Shown: positions 36,776 to 46,899 of the stretch, one piece after another
How the letters are laid out: each line of letters opens with the position of its first letter
How positions within the stretch are numbered: the first letter of the stretch is position 1
Assembly: GCA_029268515.1 (NCBI GenBank)
Contig: JAQWNP010000016.1
Location: 62,001 to 126,000 of the forward strand
Direction of reading: 5' to 3'
Length of the DNA: 64,000 nt
From: Phycisphaerales bacterium
Lineage (GTDB): Bacteria > Planctomycetota > Phycisphaerae > Phycisphaerales > SM1A02
Notes under the pieces: model-generated
Databases searched by the model: none
Seen by the model: the letters and a program-made list of their open reading frames with translations, nothing else
What the model was told of the DNA's origin: nothing
Made by a program: the position numbers and the translations under genes

Positions 36776-38587
36776 TTACTCGCCGACGACCTCTGGTAGC
36801 TCTTGAGAAACCGATTGAGCAGGTAAGTAGATACTAAATCGACTACCCACACCCACATCACTAATCACATCAGTGATCCCACCATGCACCCGAGCAATAT
36901 GCTTGACGATCGCAAGGCCCAAACCTGTGCCACCGATCTGGCGACTCCGCCCCTTGTCCACCCGATAGAACCGCTCAAAGAGCCTGGGCAAATGCTCCGC
37001 CGCAATACCCGGACCAGTATCACTGACAGCAATGATGACTTGCTCGTTTGGTGAAGCACGCCCAATAAGAACCACTTCATCACCGGGCTCGCTATAGCGA
37101 ATTGCATTCACGAGAAGGTTCGCCACAGCCTGGTGGAGTAGCTCCCTATTACCCTCTACTCGAAGATCCGAAACAACTTCAACTGAGATATCGATCGAAC
37201 AAATTTCTGCCTGTTCACTGCAGTCTCTGCGAACGCCCTGTAACAGATCACTTACCAACAAGGACTCTCTTTCCAACCCTCGCCCACCTCCAGGTTCCTC
37301 GAGGCGAGCCAGAGAAAGCAAGTCCTCAATAATAGCTGAGAGGCGACGTATGTTGCGTAAGACAATGTCCAGATACCTTTGACGCTGCTCTGGATCATTT
37401 TCTTCGCGAACGAGCTCGGCATATCCCTGTATTGACATGATTGGCGTACGCAGCTCATGTGAAACATTGGCTGCAAAATCAGTACGAATACGTTCAAGCT
37501 GTCGAACATGAGTAATTTCATCAAGCAAAATCAGCGCGCCAGATACTTTTTCATCTGAATCAAATAGCGGCTCACCTGTCGCCTCCATCACTCGCCCACC
37601 AAGAGATCTAAGCTTAAGTTCAGCATACTGGTGCTCAGCTTGTGCTAAGGAAGAACGAACAAATTGATCAAGGGCGGGGTCTCTCACAAATTCTTGTAAA
37701 ACATGCCCTCGTACCTCACGTCCCATCAAGTCCAACATGGTCAGTGCCGCACGGTTCATACTTAGAACATGCCCATCAAGGTCAAGAGCAATGACACCAT
37801 TACTCATTGATTGCAAGATCGCCTGCACCTCCCCTTGTTGAACCTGCAGCATCTCCATCCGTGTTTCAAGCTCGGAAGCCATATGATTCAGGGCACCTGC
37901 CAGCAAATCCAGTTCTCGCGTACCTGGCCGCTCAATGCGATGATCAAGCGCACCAGAAGCAAATCTTTGACCTCCACGAACCAAGACGCTAACTCGATTA
38001 CTCAGCCAAGTTGAGAAGATATAGACACCGATGAGTGTCATGAGCAACGAAACAATGAGCACACCAGATATAAAAGTAGTGAGCCCCGTAATTCGCGTAT
38101 TAATGGACTGCATAGAGACGGCGGTACGCACCACAAAGAGTGGCTCTTTATTTTCATCAGTAACAGCAGCTGCGTAGTACAGCATGTCTTGTTTGAGCGT
38201 AGAGCTATGGCGCCTGATATGACCATGCCCTTCTTTGATTGCCGCGATTATTTCAGGACGAAACTGGTGATTGTCCATGCCACCCGCGTCCTCAAGACTA
38301 TCCACGACAACGGTTCCATCATTCTTAATGACGGTGATCCGAAGTCCAGGTGTCTTTGCACAAAGGCTATCTACGAAGGACTGCAGTGTCGGCGAGTCAA
38401 CGCCTGTACCCTCAATGACTGCAGCAGCCCAAGGCGTCAATTGCCTGAGCTCTTCCAAGCGTTCTTCTTCGTAAAAATTACGAGCTTCCTTAACAAGCAC
38501 CACACCAATAAGAATGGCGATAAGTACTTGAATAATCATCAGCACGAGGCCCATCTGCCTGAGCAGTGTCCTCGAACGACGCTCCAT
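36776..38587 (-). CDS. PhoR-type sensor histidine kinase
   Basis: A 603-residue membrane kinase. Two transmembrane helices (about residues 12-33 and 172-192) bracket a periplasmic sensor region. A HAMP region (residues 192-245) and a PAS domain (about 250-360, VIALDLDGHVLSMNRAALTM) follow. The HisKA domain has NVSHELRTPIMSIQGY with phosphorylated His377, and the HATPase domain has NLLVNAIRYSE, DTGPGIAAEHLP and GGTGLGLAIVKHI. The architecture is that of PhoR, but what it senses is not shown. It starts five bases after the stop of its response regulator, so they form one operon. Confidence 0.93.
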   Translation of the reverse strand: MERRSRTLLRQMGLVLMIIQVLIAILIGVVLVKEARNFYEEERLEELRQLTPWAAAVIEGTGVDSPTLQSFVDSLCAKTPGLRITVIKNDGTVVVDSLEDAGGMDNHQFRPEIIAAIKEGHGHIRRHSSTLKQDMLYYAAAVTDENKEPLFVVRTAVSMQSINTRITGLTTFISGVLIVSLLMTLIGVYIFSTWLSNRVSVLVRGGQRFASGALDHRIERPGTRELDLLAGALNHMASELETRMEMLQVQQGEVQAILQSMSNGVIALDLDGHVLSMNRAALTMLDLMGREVRGHVLQEFVRDPALDQFVRSSLAQAEHQYAELKLRSLGGRVMEATGEPLFDSDEKVSGALILLDEITHVRQLERIRTDFAANVSHELRTPIMSIQGYAELVREENDPEQRQRYLDIVLRNIRRLSAIIEDLLSLARLEEPGGGRGLERESLLVSDLLQGVRRDCSEQAEICSIDISVEVVSDLRVEGNRELLHQAVANLLVNAIRYSEPGDEVVLIGRASPNEQVIIAVSDTGPGIAAEHLPRLFERFYRVDKGRSRQIGGTGLGLAIVKHIARVHGGITDVISDVGVGSRFSIYLPAQSVSQELPEVVGE

Positions 38588-38592
38588 TTCAA

Positions 38593-39312
38593 CTACTCCT
38601 CTTGTGACGAACGCAACTCTTCTAGACGGTACCCAACGCCACGAATGGTATCAATACAGCTACCCAATTCGCCTAACTTACGACGCAGTGAGGTGATGTG
38701 AACGTCTATGGTACGCGGAGATAAAACGGCCGTCACACCATGAACAGCCTGGATAATCTGATGTCGCGTCCGCACAAACCCCGGCCGTTCACAAAGATAC
38801 TGGAGAATCCTGAATTCCGTCACTGTCAAGTCACAGGGCTGGTCACCAATAAGAACTTCGTGCCGATCCGTATCAATTGATAAACGACCACCAAAAAGCG
38901 AGCGAGTGTCTACTTCTTCAAGGCTAGATACAGGCCGATTTCGCCGGCGCAGGATATTACGAATGCGCGCAATAAGCACACGCGGACTAAAAGGCTTGGT
39001 GACATAATCGTCTGCTCCAACCTCCAAGCCAGCGACAACATCGGCTTCTTCACCACGAGCAGTCACCATGATGACGGGGAGTTCTCTTGTCGCCTCTTCC
39101 CAACGTAATGCACGGCATATCTCCAAACCACTCATACCAGGCAGCATGAGATCAAGCAGTATGAGATCCGGAGGCGACTTCTTAATAATTTCAAGTGCCT
39201 CACCGCCATCATCGATGATCTGGGTAGAGAAGCCTTCCCGTTTCACATGCAGCTCGATTAGCTCTGCAATTTCTGGCTCGTCTTCCACAATGATAATTTG
39301 TTGATTTGTCAT
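38593..39312 (-). CDS. PhoB-type OmpR-family response regulator
   Basis: A 239-residue regulator; the start at 39312 gives the usual short N-terminus MTNQQIIIVEDEP. The receiver domain has the acidic pair ED at residues 10-11, the phosphorylated Asp54 (LILLDLMLPGMSGLE) and the Lys in DDYVTKPFSPRVL. The winged-helix DNA-binding domain ends with TRHQIIQAVHGVT, SPRTIDVHITSLRRKLG and IRGVGYRLEE. It is transcribed before the histidine kinase with five bases between. Its DNA target is unknown; a phosphate-starvation role is only a possibility by type. Confidence 0.93.
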   Translation of the reverse strand: MTNQQIIIVEDEPEIAELIELHVKREGFSTQIIDDGGEALEIIKKSPPDLILLDLMLPGMSGLEICRALRWEEATRELPVIMVTARGEEADVVAGLEVGADDYVTKPFSPRVLIARIRNILRRRNRPVSSLEEVDTRSLFGGRLSIDTDRHEVLIGDQPCDLTVTEFRILQYLCERPGFVRTRHQIIQAVHGVTAVLSPRTIDVHITSLRRKLGELGSCIDTIRGVGYRLEELRSSQEE

Positions 39313-39513
39313 TAACTCTCTCGTCTTATATGTTGCGCGAAGTATACGGCTAGATTGTTTGCGTTGTGTTACCAATCAACCGCATTTTCGACGCCTTGGC
39401 ACTGCCTAATCCATCCTTTGATCTCATAATCACGATTCAAACCTTGATCAAATATGTTCTTAACCTGAACTTCACCAACTACTAGCAAAACACTCATCTT
39501 TGAAACGACGACC

Positions 39514-40230
39514 GTGCCCCAACTCTCCATCATTATTCCCACCTACCAAGAGGCACTCAATGCCCCAGTTCTTTTACAGAGAATTAACCTGGCCCGGGAA
39601 TCCGGCAATCTGGATTGTGAGGTCTTGTTCATGGATGATGATAGCCAGGATGGCATCCTTGAAGCGGTAAAGAAGTCCGAATTTCCGTGGGCGAGGGTGA
39701 TTGTCCGAAAGTCCAATCGGGGGCTTGCACCAGCGGTTATTGATGGCTTTAGTCATGCCTCTGGGGCCATTCTGGTGGTTATGGATGCAGATCTGAGCCA
39801 TCCGCCAGAGAAGATCCACGCCTTAGTCAAGGCGATAGAAAATGGCGCAGAGATGGCAATTGGATCTCGTTATGCATCCGGCGGCAGCACTGACAAGCAA
39901 TGGGGTTGGCTGCGACAACTCAATAGTAGAGCCGCAACCTGGATGGCTCGCCCACTGACCAATGCAAAAGACCCGATGTCAGGCTTTTTCTCACTCCGAA
40001 AACAGTTGATCACCCAAGCAAATGACCTCAGTCCACTGGGGTATAAAATTGGTCTCGAGCTCATTGTAAAATGCTCTATTACAAAAATTACTGAGGTCCC
40101 AATTGTCTTTGTCGATCGCACCGCTGGGGAGAGTAAACTCACACTCCGGCAACAGTGGCTATATCTGAGACACCTGGTACGACTCTACAAATACCGCTTG
40201 TTCAATCGCCGTAAGAAGGCTCACTCTTAG
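39514..40230 (+). CDS. Family 2 glycosyltransferase (DPM1-type)
   Basis: A 238-residue GT2 enzyme with GTG start at 39514. The fold signs are LSIIIPTYQEALNAPVLLQR at the N-terminus, FMDDDSQDG, the catalytic VMDADLSHPPEKI, and the acceptor-side GYKIGLELIVK. This pattern is that of polyprenol-phosphate mannosyl or glucosyl transferases. No C-terminal membrane helices are present, so it acts at the inner face of the membrane. The sugar and lipid acceptor are not shown. The last 29 bases overlap the convergent asparagine synthetase gene. Confidence 0.88.
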   Translation: MPQLSIIIPTYQEALNAPVLLQRINLARESGNLDCEVLFMDDDSQDGILEAVKKSEFPWARVIVRKSNRGLAPAVIDGFSHASGAILVVMDADLSHPPEKIHALVKAIENGAEMAIGSRYASGGSTDKQWGWLRQLNSRAATWMARPLTNAKDPMSGFFSLRKQLITQANDLSPLGYKIGLELIVKCSITKITEVPIVFVDRTAGESKLTLRQQWLYLRHLVRLYKYRLFNRRKKAHS

Positions 40231-42187
40231 CCGAGGGTGATGAGAAACTGACATCGAAGATTTCTGCCCACTCAATCAGATTCACAACCCGCCAAAACCG
40301 CCAAGAGTAATTTGCACGACCTTCGCGAACTCTATCAAAGTCGGCGCGAATCGCAGCAAGATCAATCGGTAAGCCGTCCCGTGCGAAGGCCGAATCAAGT
40401 TTCTCAGCAACCCAGTCAGAAAGTGTTTCCATCCACTGAGATTCGGGTGTCGGGAAACCAAGTTTATCACTTCGATCAACGATCGCATCCGGAACAAATG
40501 GGCGAATCGCTTCACGAAATACGTGCTTAGTTGTTCCATCTGACGCAATCAAAGCATCATCTGGCAACGAAAGTGCAAGGTTCGCCAAGTCGGTGGTCAA
40601 GAATGGAACACGGCACTCAATTGAATGTCGCATCGAGCAACGATCTGCATAGCGAAGCAGATCAGGAACACTGGATCGCAGTAGCGTATCAATCAGTCGA
40701 TGATTGAGCCGCGTACCTGACATCCACGCTGCTGTGTCCATGTCATCCGTTGCGTCTGTTTTTAATCGCCAGCTTGGATCAAGGTAGGGATAAAGTTCAG
40801 CCCCCTTGGCCTTGAGGCTGCGCAGTCGGCGTCTGACCACTCGAGGAAGGCTTAGGCCAATACTCCTGGCACGGAGCTGAAGCGATGAACCATCATCGGA
40901 TGCACAGTGCCCTGATAATTGCCACCACGCGCCCAAGCGACCTTGTCTCAGTGCCCCGGCCATTCGATAAGCAGCATATCCATGGTATCCCGCGAAAAGT
41001 TCGTCAGCACCTTGCCCGCTAAGCAACACCGTCAGACCTGCTTCTTGAGCGCCGCGAAAGACACAATCACTGGCAAAGATGCTGGTCGAACCTACAGGCT
41101 CACCTTGACTTCGAATGAACTCAGGGAGATCGTTGACCAAATCCTCCGGCTGCACCAAGACATCATGCCGAATGGCGCCTGCTTCTTTTGTGATCAGATC
41201 GATCCACGGTTCTTCATTCACGGAACTGCCACGCGCCAAATAGCTCACTGCATGTAAGTCTGCGTGAGGGCCCGCAATTTGCCGCATTGCCATCAAAATA
41301 GCGCTGGAGTCAATGCCTCCTGAAAGCGCAATGCCAAGTGGCACATCACTCCGTAAATGTTTTTCAACAGCATCTAAAAAACACGATCGAACTTCTTTGA
41401 CAGCTTGATCGAAGGTCAATGCTGCTGGAGCCGTCTGCAACTTCCAAAAACGATGCGCACGAGGCAATCCGGAATCACCCACTCTGATGCGTATGAGATG
41501 ACCGGGCGGCAATGCCCGGATATCCGCAAAAAACGATGACGACAAATCGCCACCATCAATGCCAAGCAAGTACTCAGCAACACGGCGCCGATCAGCCTGC
41601 CGCGATACGCCTGGCACTTTTAATAGCGGGCTTGGCTCTGAAGCGAAAACGAAAATTGGCTCATCACCAACACGCCCGCATGTCCAATACAGTGGCTTTA
41701 TCCCAAACGGATCTCGGGCCAACAAGACCTGCTGCCGTTGAACGTCAAGCAATGCAAGTGAGTACATCCCAACCAGACGATTCAATACAGATTCACCCCA
41801 AGTCTGTAAGGCGGCAAGTAAAACCTCAGTGTCTGAAGTTCCTCGGAATTCAATCCCTTGCTCTTGCAATTCCATCCGCAACGCATCAGCGTTGTAGATT
41901 TCACCGTTATAGACAAGATGAAAACGCCCATCAGCACTCGACATTGGCTGATGGCCGGCATCGCTTGTATCAAGCACAGACAGCCGTCGCTGGGCGAGAA
42001 GTACTTCACATGTTTCTTCGGCAAGCTCCGGACCACCTTGTTGAACCTGCTTGTCACCATGGCGCAGCACAAGTACACCCTGATCATCTGGACCTCGATG
42101 TGCAAGATCTGCCAGCATCCCCGCTACTTGAGACGGATCAATCTGGAAGGGTCGACCTCGAGATATATATCCAGCGATACCGCACAT
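40202..42187 (-). CDS. asnB: Asparagine synthetase (glutamine-hydrolysing)
   Basis: A 661-residue enzyme. The start at 42187 gives MCGIAGYISRG, so Cys2 is the N-terminal nucleophile of the glutaminase domain after removal of Met. That domain ends near residue 220. The synthetase domain has the PP-loop motif LGIALSGGIDSSAILMAM, and ECRVPFLTTDLANLALSLP follows it. The protein makes asparagine from aspartate, glutamine and ATP, or an amide on a sugar or peptide if it is an AsnB-like enzyme of other pathways. It overlaps the convergent glycosyltransferase by 29 bases. Confidence 0.9.
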   Translation of the reverse strand: MCGIAGYISRGRPFQIDPSQVAGMLADLAHRGPDDQGVLVLRHGDKQVQQGGPELAEETCEVLLAQRRLSVLDTSDAGHQPMSSADGRFHLVYNGEIYNADALRMELQEQGIEFRGTSDTEVLLAALQTWGESVLNRLVGMYSLALLDVQRQQVLLARDPFGIKPLYWTCGRVGDEPIFVFASEPSPLLKVPGVSRQADRRRVAEYLLGIDGGDLSSSFFADIRALPPGHLIRIRVGDSGLPRAHRFWKLQTAPAALTFDQAVKEVRSCFLDAVEKHLRSDVPLGIALSGGIDSSAILMAMRQIAGPHADLHAVSYLARGSSVNEEPWIDLITKEAGAIRHDVLVQPEDLVNDLPEFIRSQGEPVGSTSIFASDCVFRGAQEAGLTVLLSGQGADELFAGYHGYAAYRMAGALRQGRLGAWWQLSGHCASDDGSSLQLRARSIGLSLPRVVRRRLRSLKAKGAELYPYLDPSWRLKTDATDDMDTAAWMSGTRLNHRLIDTLLRSSVPDLLRYADRCSMRHSIECRVPFLTTDLANLALSLPDDALIASDGTTKHVFREAIRPFVPDAIVDRSDKLGFPTPESQWMETLSDWVAEKLDSAFARDGLPIDLAAIRADFDRVREGRANYSWRFWRVVNLIEWAEIFDVSFSSPSAKSEPSYGD

Positions 42188-42378
42188 ATTGGGTTGCCAT
42201 ACCAATGGCTCGCCCACTGGCCAGCCTGATCCGTGTGCTCTAGCCAAATGAGCTGATCGCCCTATAGGCAGGACGCTAGGTGAGAAGTTTACTGATTTGA
42301 GTCACAGCTCTCGAACATTTCAGGCAGGTTCAACTGACAAACACTGCCTCCAACAAGATTATCTGAAATACAGCGCGG

Positions 42379-42702
42379 CTAGAAGGGGGACTTTCCACCC
42401 GTTGGTGAGGATCCTGCCTTTACTTGTCCTGGTGGGGCATCAGACACCGCTTGGCCTGGGTCATCGGGTAATTGCCCCGCCCCACCACCATGTTTTGATT
42501 CTGACTCAATCTCATCCTGGAACCCACGAACACCACGCTTGAATTCGACGATACTTCGGCCCAAGCTGCGACCAACGTCGGGAAGGCGTCGACCGAAAAT
42601 GAGAAGGCCAATGACGACAATAATGACCGCTTCAGTCCAGCCAGGCATTCCAAAAGGCAGGAGTGCCAGCAAAGATTCATTGGATCCGTCAAGGAGAAGC
42701 AT
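42379..42702 (-). CDS. Sec-independent translocase TatA/TatB-type protein
   Basis: A 107-residue protein. ATG at 42702 (GAAAGG six bases upstream) is the best start; a TTG six bases earlier is also in frame. One membrane helix (AVIIVVIGLLIFG) follows GMPGWTEA, with the typical FGRRLPDVGRSLGRSI hinge and amphipathic helix. A long acidic and Pro-rich tail (ESESKHGGG) ends it. TatA-type proteins form the pore for folded exported proteins. A DUF1501 protein with a Tat-like signal is in this window, which fits. No tatC is next to it. Confidence 0.88.
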   Translation of the reverse strand: MLLLDGSNESLLALLPFGMPGWTEAVIIVVIGLLIFGRRLPDVGRSLGRSIVEFKRGVRGFQDEIESESKHGGGAGQLPDDPGQAVSDAPPGQVKAGSSPTGGKSPF

Positions 42703-42893
42703 GATCAACCTTTCAACTAACTTGGGTATCGGCTAAACGTATTCTAGCTACTGAAAGAGCCCAAGGGTGGCGTAGTTCTATCAGAGAAGCCGATATCCCT
42801 TCTGGGCAGCTCTACTGCGGTAGTCTAGCCCAAGAACGTGCCCATGCGATGCAGTACAGGCCCTTTTTCTCAGACCTAGAAAAGGCGATTTCT

Positions 42894-44150
42894 ATGCAGC
42901 CGGTAAGACCAGCTCTGCTCCTCACGACGTCCCTCCTACTCCTCAATGTTGCTTGTTCTCAGCAGAAGACAGATCAAGCATCCACCACCTTGCCAGATTA
43001 CTCGCGTCAGCTGCCTCCTGGCGATTCGGCTCTGATTAAGGTGACCGACCCCAACAAGCTGCCATCTCTGAGAGATGCTTGGGCGGCAAAGGACGTCTAT
43101 TTACTTGAGAGCTGTGATGCGAGCCGTCGCTGGTTCGAGGCGCCATCCAGTCGATCGCATTTCCCATATGAAGGCATCACACACGAACAGGCCCAAGCCA
43201 GCGTGATAGCATTTCAGACTATTTTGGAAAACGCCCGCAGTAGCGCTGTTTTTGAAACCGAGATTCTGGACACCTTTGATGTGTATGTGTCCCGAGGCTG
43301 TGATGACGACGGAACGGTCCTGTTCACTGGTTACTTTTCCCCCATTTTCCGAGCCAGTCAGCAACCGAGTTCTGAATACCCCTACCCCCTCTATACAAGA
43401 CCAGCAGATTTGGTCACCGATCCAACAACTGGCCAACCAAAGGGGCAGCAACAAAGCAACGGCAGCGTGACACCGTATCCAACGCGAGAGGAAATCGAGT
43501 CATCAGGAATGCTCAAGGGAACGGAATTGGTCTGGCTGCAAGATCCACTGAGCACCTATCTCGTTCATGTTAATGGATCAGCAAAACTGCTGATGCCCGA
43601 CAATACAACAATGTATGTCGGCTATGCCGGCAAGACTGATCGCCCCTATAAAGGACTGGGCCGCAGTGTGCTCGACGCTGGACTCGTCGGACGCAACCAA
43701 CTAAGTCTTGCAACCATACGCCGACTGTACCGCCAAGATCCAGAAACCATCTCTAAGCTCATCAACAAGAATGAGTGCTATGTCTTCTTTACTGAATACG
43801 CGGGCGGTAACTGGCCGGCTGGTTCCCTGGGCGTACCTGTCAACCAACGTGCCTCAATCGCGACAGATAAGACGGTTTATCCGCGTGGTGGCGTGGTCAT
43901 GGTTGATACACAAGCCGTCACCATCGATCGACAACGCGAACCTCTGGTTCGTTTCATGCTTGATCAAGATACGGGTGGCGCTATCAAGGCTCCAGGACGA
44001 GCAGATATTTTTATGGGTATTGGACCAAGCGCCGAAGTACTCGCTGGTGGTCAATTTGCAGAGGGCAAGCTCTATTACTTCTTCCTGAAACCGGATCATA
44101 TTGCTCAGTACGCTCCAGCCAACAAGACCCGCACCACCGCCGTGCAGTAA
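42894..44150 (+). CDS. mltA: Membrane-bound lytic murein transglycosylase A (MltA-like)
   Basis: About 418 residues from the ATG at 42894, with a lipoprotein signal ending in LNVACSQQ. The MltA domain covers residues 90-310 (VLFTGYFSPIFRASQQPSSE, GTELVWLQDPLSTYLVHVNG, GYAGKTDRPYKGLGRSVLD), and the 3D domain lies in MLDQDTGGAIKAPGRADIF near residue 375. The enzyme cuts peptidoglycan glycan strands between MurNAc and GlcNAc with a 1,6-anhydro product. Its presence implies that the organism has peptidoglycan. It converges on the zinc-ribbon gene with a 30-base gap. Confidence 0.92.
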   Translation: MQPVRPALLLTTSLLLLNVACSQQKTDQASTTLPDYSRQLPPGDSALIKVTDPNKLPSLRDAWAAKDVYLLESCDASRRWFEAPSSRSHFPYEGITHEQAQASVIAFQTILENARSSAVFETEILDTFDVYVSRGCDDDGTVLFTGYFSPIFRASQQPSSEYPYPLYTRPADLVTDPTTGQPKGQQQSNGSVTPYPTREEIESSGMLKGTELVWLQDPLSTYLVHVNGSAKLLMPDNTTMYVGYAGKTDRPYKGLGRSVLDAGLVGRNQLSLATIRRLYRQDPETISKLINKNECYVFFTEYAGGNWPAGSLGVPVNQRASIATDKTVYPRGGVVMVDTQAVTIDRQREPLVRFMLDQDTGGAIKAPGRADIFMGIGPSAEVLAGGQFAEGKLYYFFLKPDHIAQYAPANKTRTTAVQ

Positions 44151-44180
44151 AGTGCTGGTAGAGAGCGATACCAGCGATAT

Positions 44181-44759
44181 TCAGTGCCCGGTAAATTCGC
44201 CTTGAACATAAGTCAACTTTCCCCAACCCGGCCAGGCTCGCTGGCGGGTCTGCTTGCGCTGAGCATCCATGATTACTTGACGCCGAATCTCATCCTGAAA
44301 GGCGATCTCATCAGTTCTTAACCAGGTCTCTCCACTCATCACACCCAGTATCAAACCGATCACCAAGATTACAAAAAAACGTTTCACAGCCTTAAGACCA
44401 ATCTGATAGTGAGATGGCTTCACCAGCAACGCGCCACACTCCTGGCACCTTCCTTGATGCTGGAGTGAATCACAATTTCTCGGATAACTGCACAATGGGC
44501 AAGAACCTTGTCTCCATCGACGTTGACGGCGCACGTTCATCTCCCACATCTCTGGCAGCTCCACAAAAGAAACTACCCAGAGCAATGGGATGAGCATGGC
44601 AAAAGCGAAGAGGCTTCCCCACAACACCCACCATAGATTAAAGCCAAACCCACCAATGTAGACTCTCGCGAGGAGGTACATCAAAAACACATGAACAGCA
44701 ATCAACAGCGCCAGTAACAATCGGTAAAACGTCGCAGCATTAGGGGCCGCTACTTGCAT
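44181..44759 (-). CDS. Membrane protein with zinc-ribbon motif, unknown function
   Basis: A 192-residue protein with two N-terminal helices (FYRLLLALLIAVHVFLMYLL, LWGSLFAFAMLIPLLWVVSF), then a cytoplasmic basic stretch (VRRQRRWRQG) and a zinc ribbon, CPLC with CQEC 18 residues later, and another hydrophobic segment (FFVILVIGLILGVMSG). The ribbon-in-membrane arrangement is seen in many planctomycete proteins of unknown function. Its first 10 bases overlap the UbiD gene 3' end, suggesting translational coupling. Confidence 0.72.
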   Translation of the reverse strand: MQVAAPNAATFYRLLLALLIAVHVFLMYLLARVYIGGFGFNLWWVLWGSLFAFAMLIPLLWVVSFVELPEMWEMNVRRQRRWRQGSCPLCSYPRNCDSLQHQGRCQECGALLVKPSHYQIGLKAVKRFFVILVIGLILGVMSGETWLRTDEIAFQDEIRRQVIMDAQRKQTRQRAWPGWGKLTYVQGEFTGH

Positions 44760-46810
44760 GAGGTATCAGACAAGCCACATGCAGACCACTGACGATCAAC
44801 ACGTGCAACAACTTCCTCGTCCATTTCAATCAGTGGTGGCCAAGGTCGCACTGGCTGACCAGCTCGGGCATCGTCGGGCAACTTGCATGTCGCGTCGATG
44901 CCGCATCGCCTCGCTCTATGGATAAAGTCCCGCTGAGGATCAATATTGGCCGCCATATGAAAGAGCGCTTCATCCATATTCGTAAGATCAACTCGCTTAT
45001 CGAGCACGATCAGCAAATCACAACCTGGCGCATCGCCCATTGCAGAAAATGCCTGCTCAATTGCCTCAATTCCCTGCCCTGCGCCGGTTTTCTCGATGCT
45101 TGCGAAAACAATACGACCCGTTCCGGTTGCGAAATGTTCCGCACTATCTGCCCATTGCAACACTTGAACATCAACCCAATCGACATTGGAACTCTTCAAT
45201 AGCTGAGTCACGTCTGAGGGGTTGCCTGTTTGGAGCTTCGGTCGACTGCCTTTTACTTCTTCGCCTGGCCATTTTTCAGTAGCGTCAATGCCTACTTTGC
45301 CTCCGGCCGCCAAACGCGCTGCTGCATGATCAAGGATGTCGAGTGGACCAAGTACCTTTTCAAGATCACGATCCATATCAGCATGTTCTGCAATTGCTTG
45401 CAACACCGCATCGAGGCTATGCACGTCGACACAATCATCAACCACAATGATCATTTTGGTCCATGCCATCTGACCAGCACCCCAGATCGATTGCATCAGT
45501 CGCCTCGCTTGAAGCGGATACGCTTTCTTCATGCCAATCACAGCGCAGTTATGGAAGCATCCAAAAAGTGGCAAATGGTAATCGGTGATATCAGGCACCA
45601 GCACTTGCAGTAATGGTAAAAAGACGCGTTCAGTCGCTTTACCGATGTAGTAATCTTCTTGTGGTGGCGGCCCAACAACCGTTGCAGAAAATACGGCATT
45701 CTTTCGATGTGTGATGGCTGTCACATCAACGATCGGATAGCGATCTGGCATCGAGTAATACCCCGTATGATCACCAAAAGGCCCCTCAAAAACAGCACCA
45801 GGACCAAGCGGCTCACCACTCGATGGATCCCAGTCAATCTCACCACACGCTGTACTGACGTAGCCCTCAATCACAATCTCACTATTGGCTGGCACCCTCA
45901 GCGGAACGGTCTTTGCCGGCACCATGGGAATACCGCGGCCATTGAGATAACCGGCCATCAGCAGTTCACTGATTCCTGGTGGCAATGGCGCTGTTGCTGC
46001 GTATGGCATCACTGACTCACCACCAAAGCACAGCGCGATCGGCATTGGCTGCCCGAGTCGTTTCCAGCTGCGCCAATGCGATGCTCCATCATGGTGCATA
46101 TGCCAGTGCATGGCCAAATGTGTTTCATCTAATAACTGCGATCGGTACATTCCAACGTTATGACTTGATGGCCGCTTGGCATTTCGGTCATCCGCATGAA
46201 TCGTATGTATGCCCGCAAACGTAATGAAACGACCTTCACCTTGAGCCGTACCTGCAGCATCAGGCGTCATATCAATACCAACGCCCTGTGGATCACCGTC
46301 GAGCGGCCAGCATTTTAAGATTGGCAATCTGGTGAGATCCACTTCACCATTTGAAGTCAGACGGACACACTCCTGACAAATACCGTGGCGCACACGCTTC
46401 GGTCCCAATCGAAGAAGCGACAAGAACTGGCGAGCCTTCTCAAATAGATCGCGAACACTGGTTGGCCTTTCAGGGCGAGTCAATGCTGCGATCTTGTCCG
46501 CGATCGCTGCCAAACCACCATTCGCATGGCAACCAAGTGCTCGTTCCATTCGTGAATAAGAACCAAAGACGTTGATGGCCAGAGGAAAATCTGATCCAGT
46601 CACGTTATCGAATAAAAGTGCATGCCCGCCCAAATCAGCATGATCTGGATCAAATGCCGCTGCATATTGACTTGGCTGGGCGGCTTTATTGAGTGCCATA
46701 CGTTGCGAAAACTCGGTGATCTCGAGCAATGGCGAGACAGGAGCAGAGATACGAGCGAGCTCTCCTGCTGCATCAAGATCATCTAGAAATTGCCCGAGGT
46801 GCTTTGACAT
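44750..46810 (-). CDS. UbiD family decarboxylase (menaquinone/ubiquinone-type)
   Basis: About 686 residues from the ATG at 46810, giving MSKHLGQFLDDLDAAGELAR, the usual UbiD start. Family signs are INVFGSYSRMERALGC, PVDVT-like KNAVFSATVVGPPPQEDYYI, and the region EGPFGDHTGYYSMPDRYPIV. UbiD enzymes use a prenylated flavin made by UbiX and remove carboxyl groups from aromatic substrates in ubiquinone or menaquinone synthesis. It is longer than the typical 480-610 residues. It overlaps the zinc-ribbon gene by 10 bases and is divergent from the ABC genes. Confidence 0.88.
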   Translation of the reverse strand: MSKHLGQFLDDLDAAGELARISAPVSPLLEITEFSQRMALNKAAQPSQYAAAFDPDHADLGGHALLFDNVTGSDFPLAINVFGSYSRMERALGCHANGGLAAIADKIAALTRPERPTSVRDLFEKARQFLSLLRLGPKRVRHGICQECVRLTSNGEVDLTRLPILKCWPLDGDPQGVGIDMTPDAAGTAQGEGRFITFAGIHTIHADDRNAKRPSSHNVGMYRSQLLDETHLAMHWHMHHDGASHWRSWKRLGQPMPIALCFGGESVMPYAATAPLPPGISELLMAGYLNGRGIPMVPAKTVPLRVPANSEIVIEGYVSTACGEIDWDPSSGEPLGPGAVFEGPFGDHTGYYSMPDRYPIVDVTAITHRKNAVFSATVVGPPPQEDYYIGKATERVFLPLLQVLVPDITDYHLPLFGCFHNCAVIGMKKAYPLQARRLMQSIWGAGQMAWTKMIIVVDDCVDVHSLDAVLQAIAEHADMDRDLEKVLGPLDILDHAAARLAAGGKVGIDATEKWPGEEVKGSRPKLQTGNPSDVTQLLKSSNVDWVDVQVLQWADSAEHFATGTGRIVFASIEKTGAGQGIEAIEQAFSAMGDAPGCDLLIVLDKRVDLTNMDEALFHMAANIDPQRDFIHRARRCGIDATCKLPDDARAGQPVRPWPPLIEMDEEVVARVDRQWSACGLSDTSCK

Positions 46811-46899
46811 ACCTTGAGCATAGACGCCCTCAGCAATGGTGGCGAGCCTTGGGTACACTGGGGACGAAGACTTAGCACTTAAGAACTGGAAAAATAGCT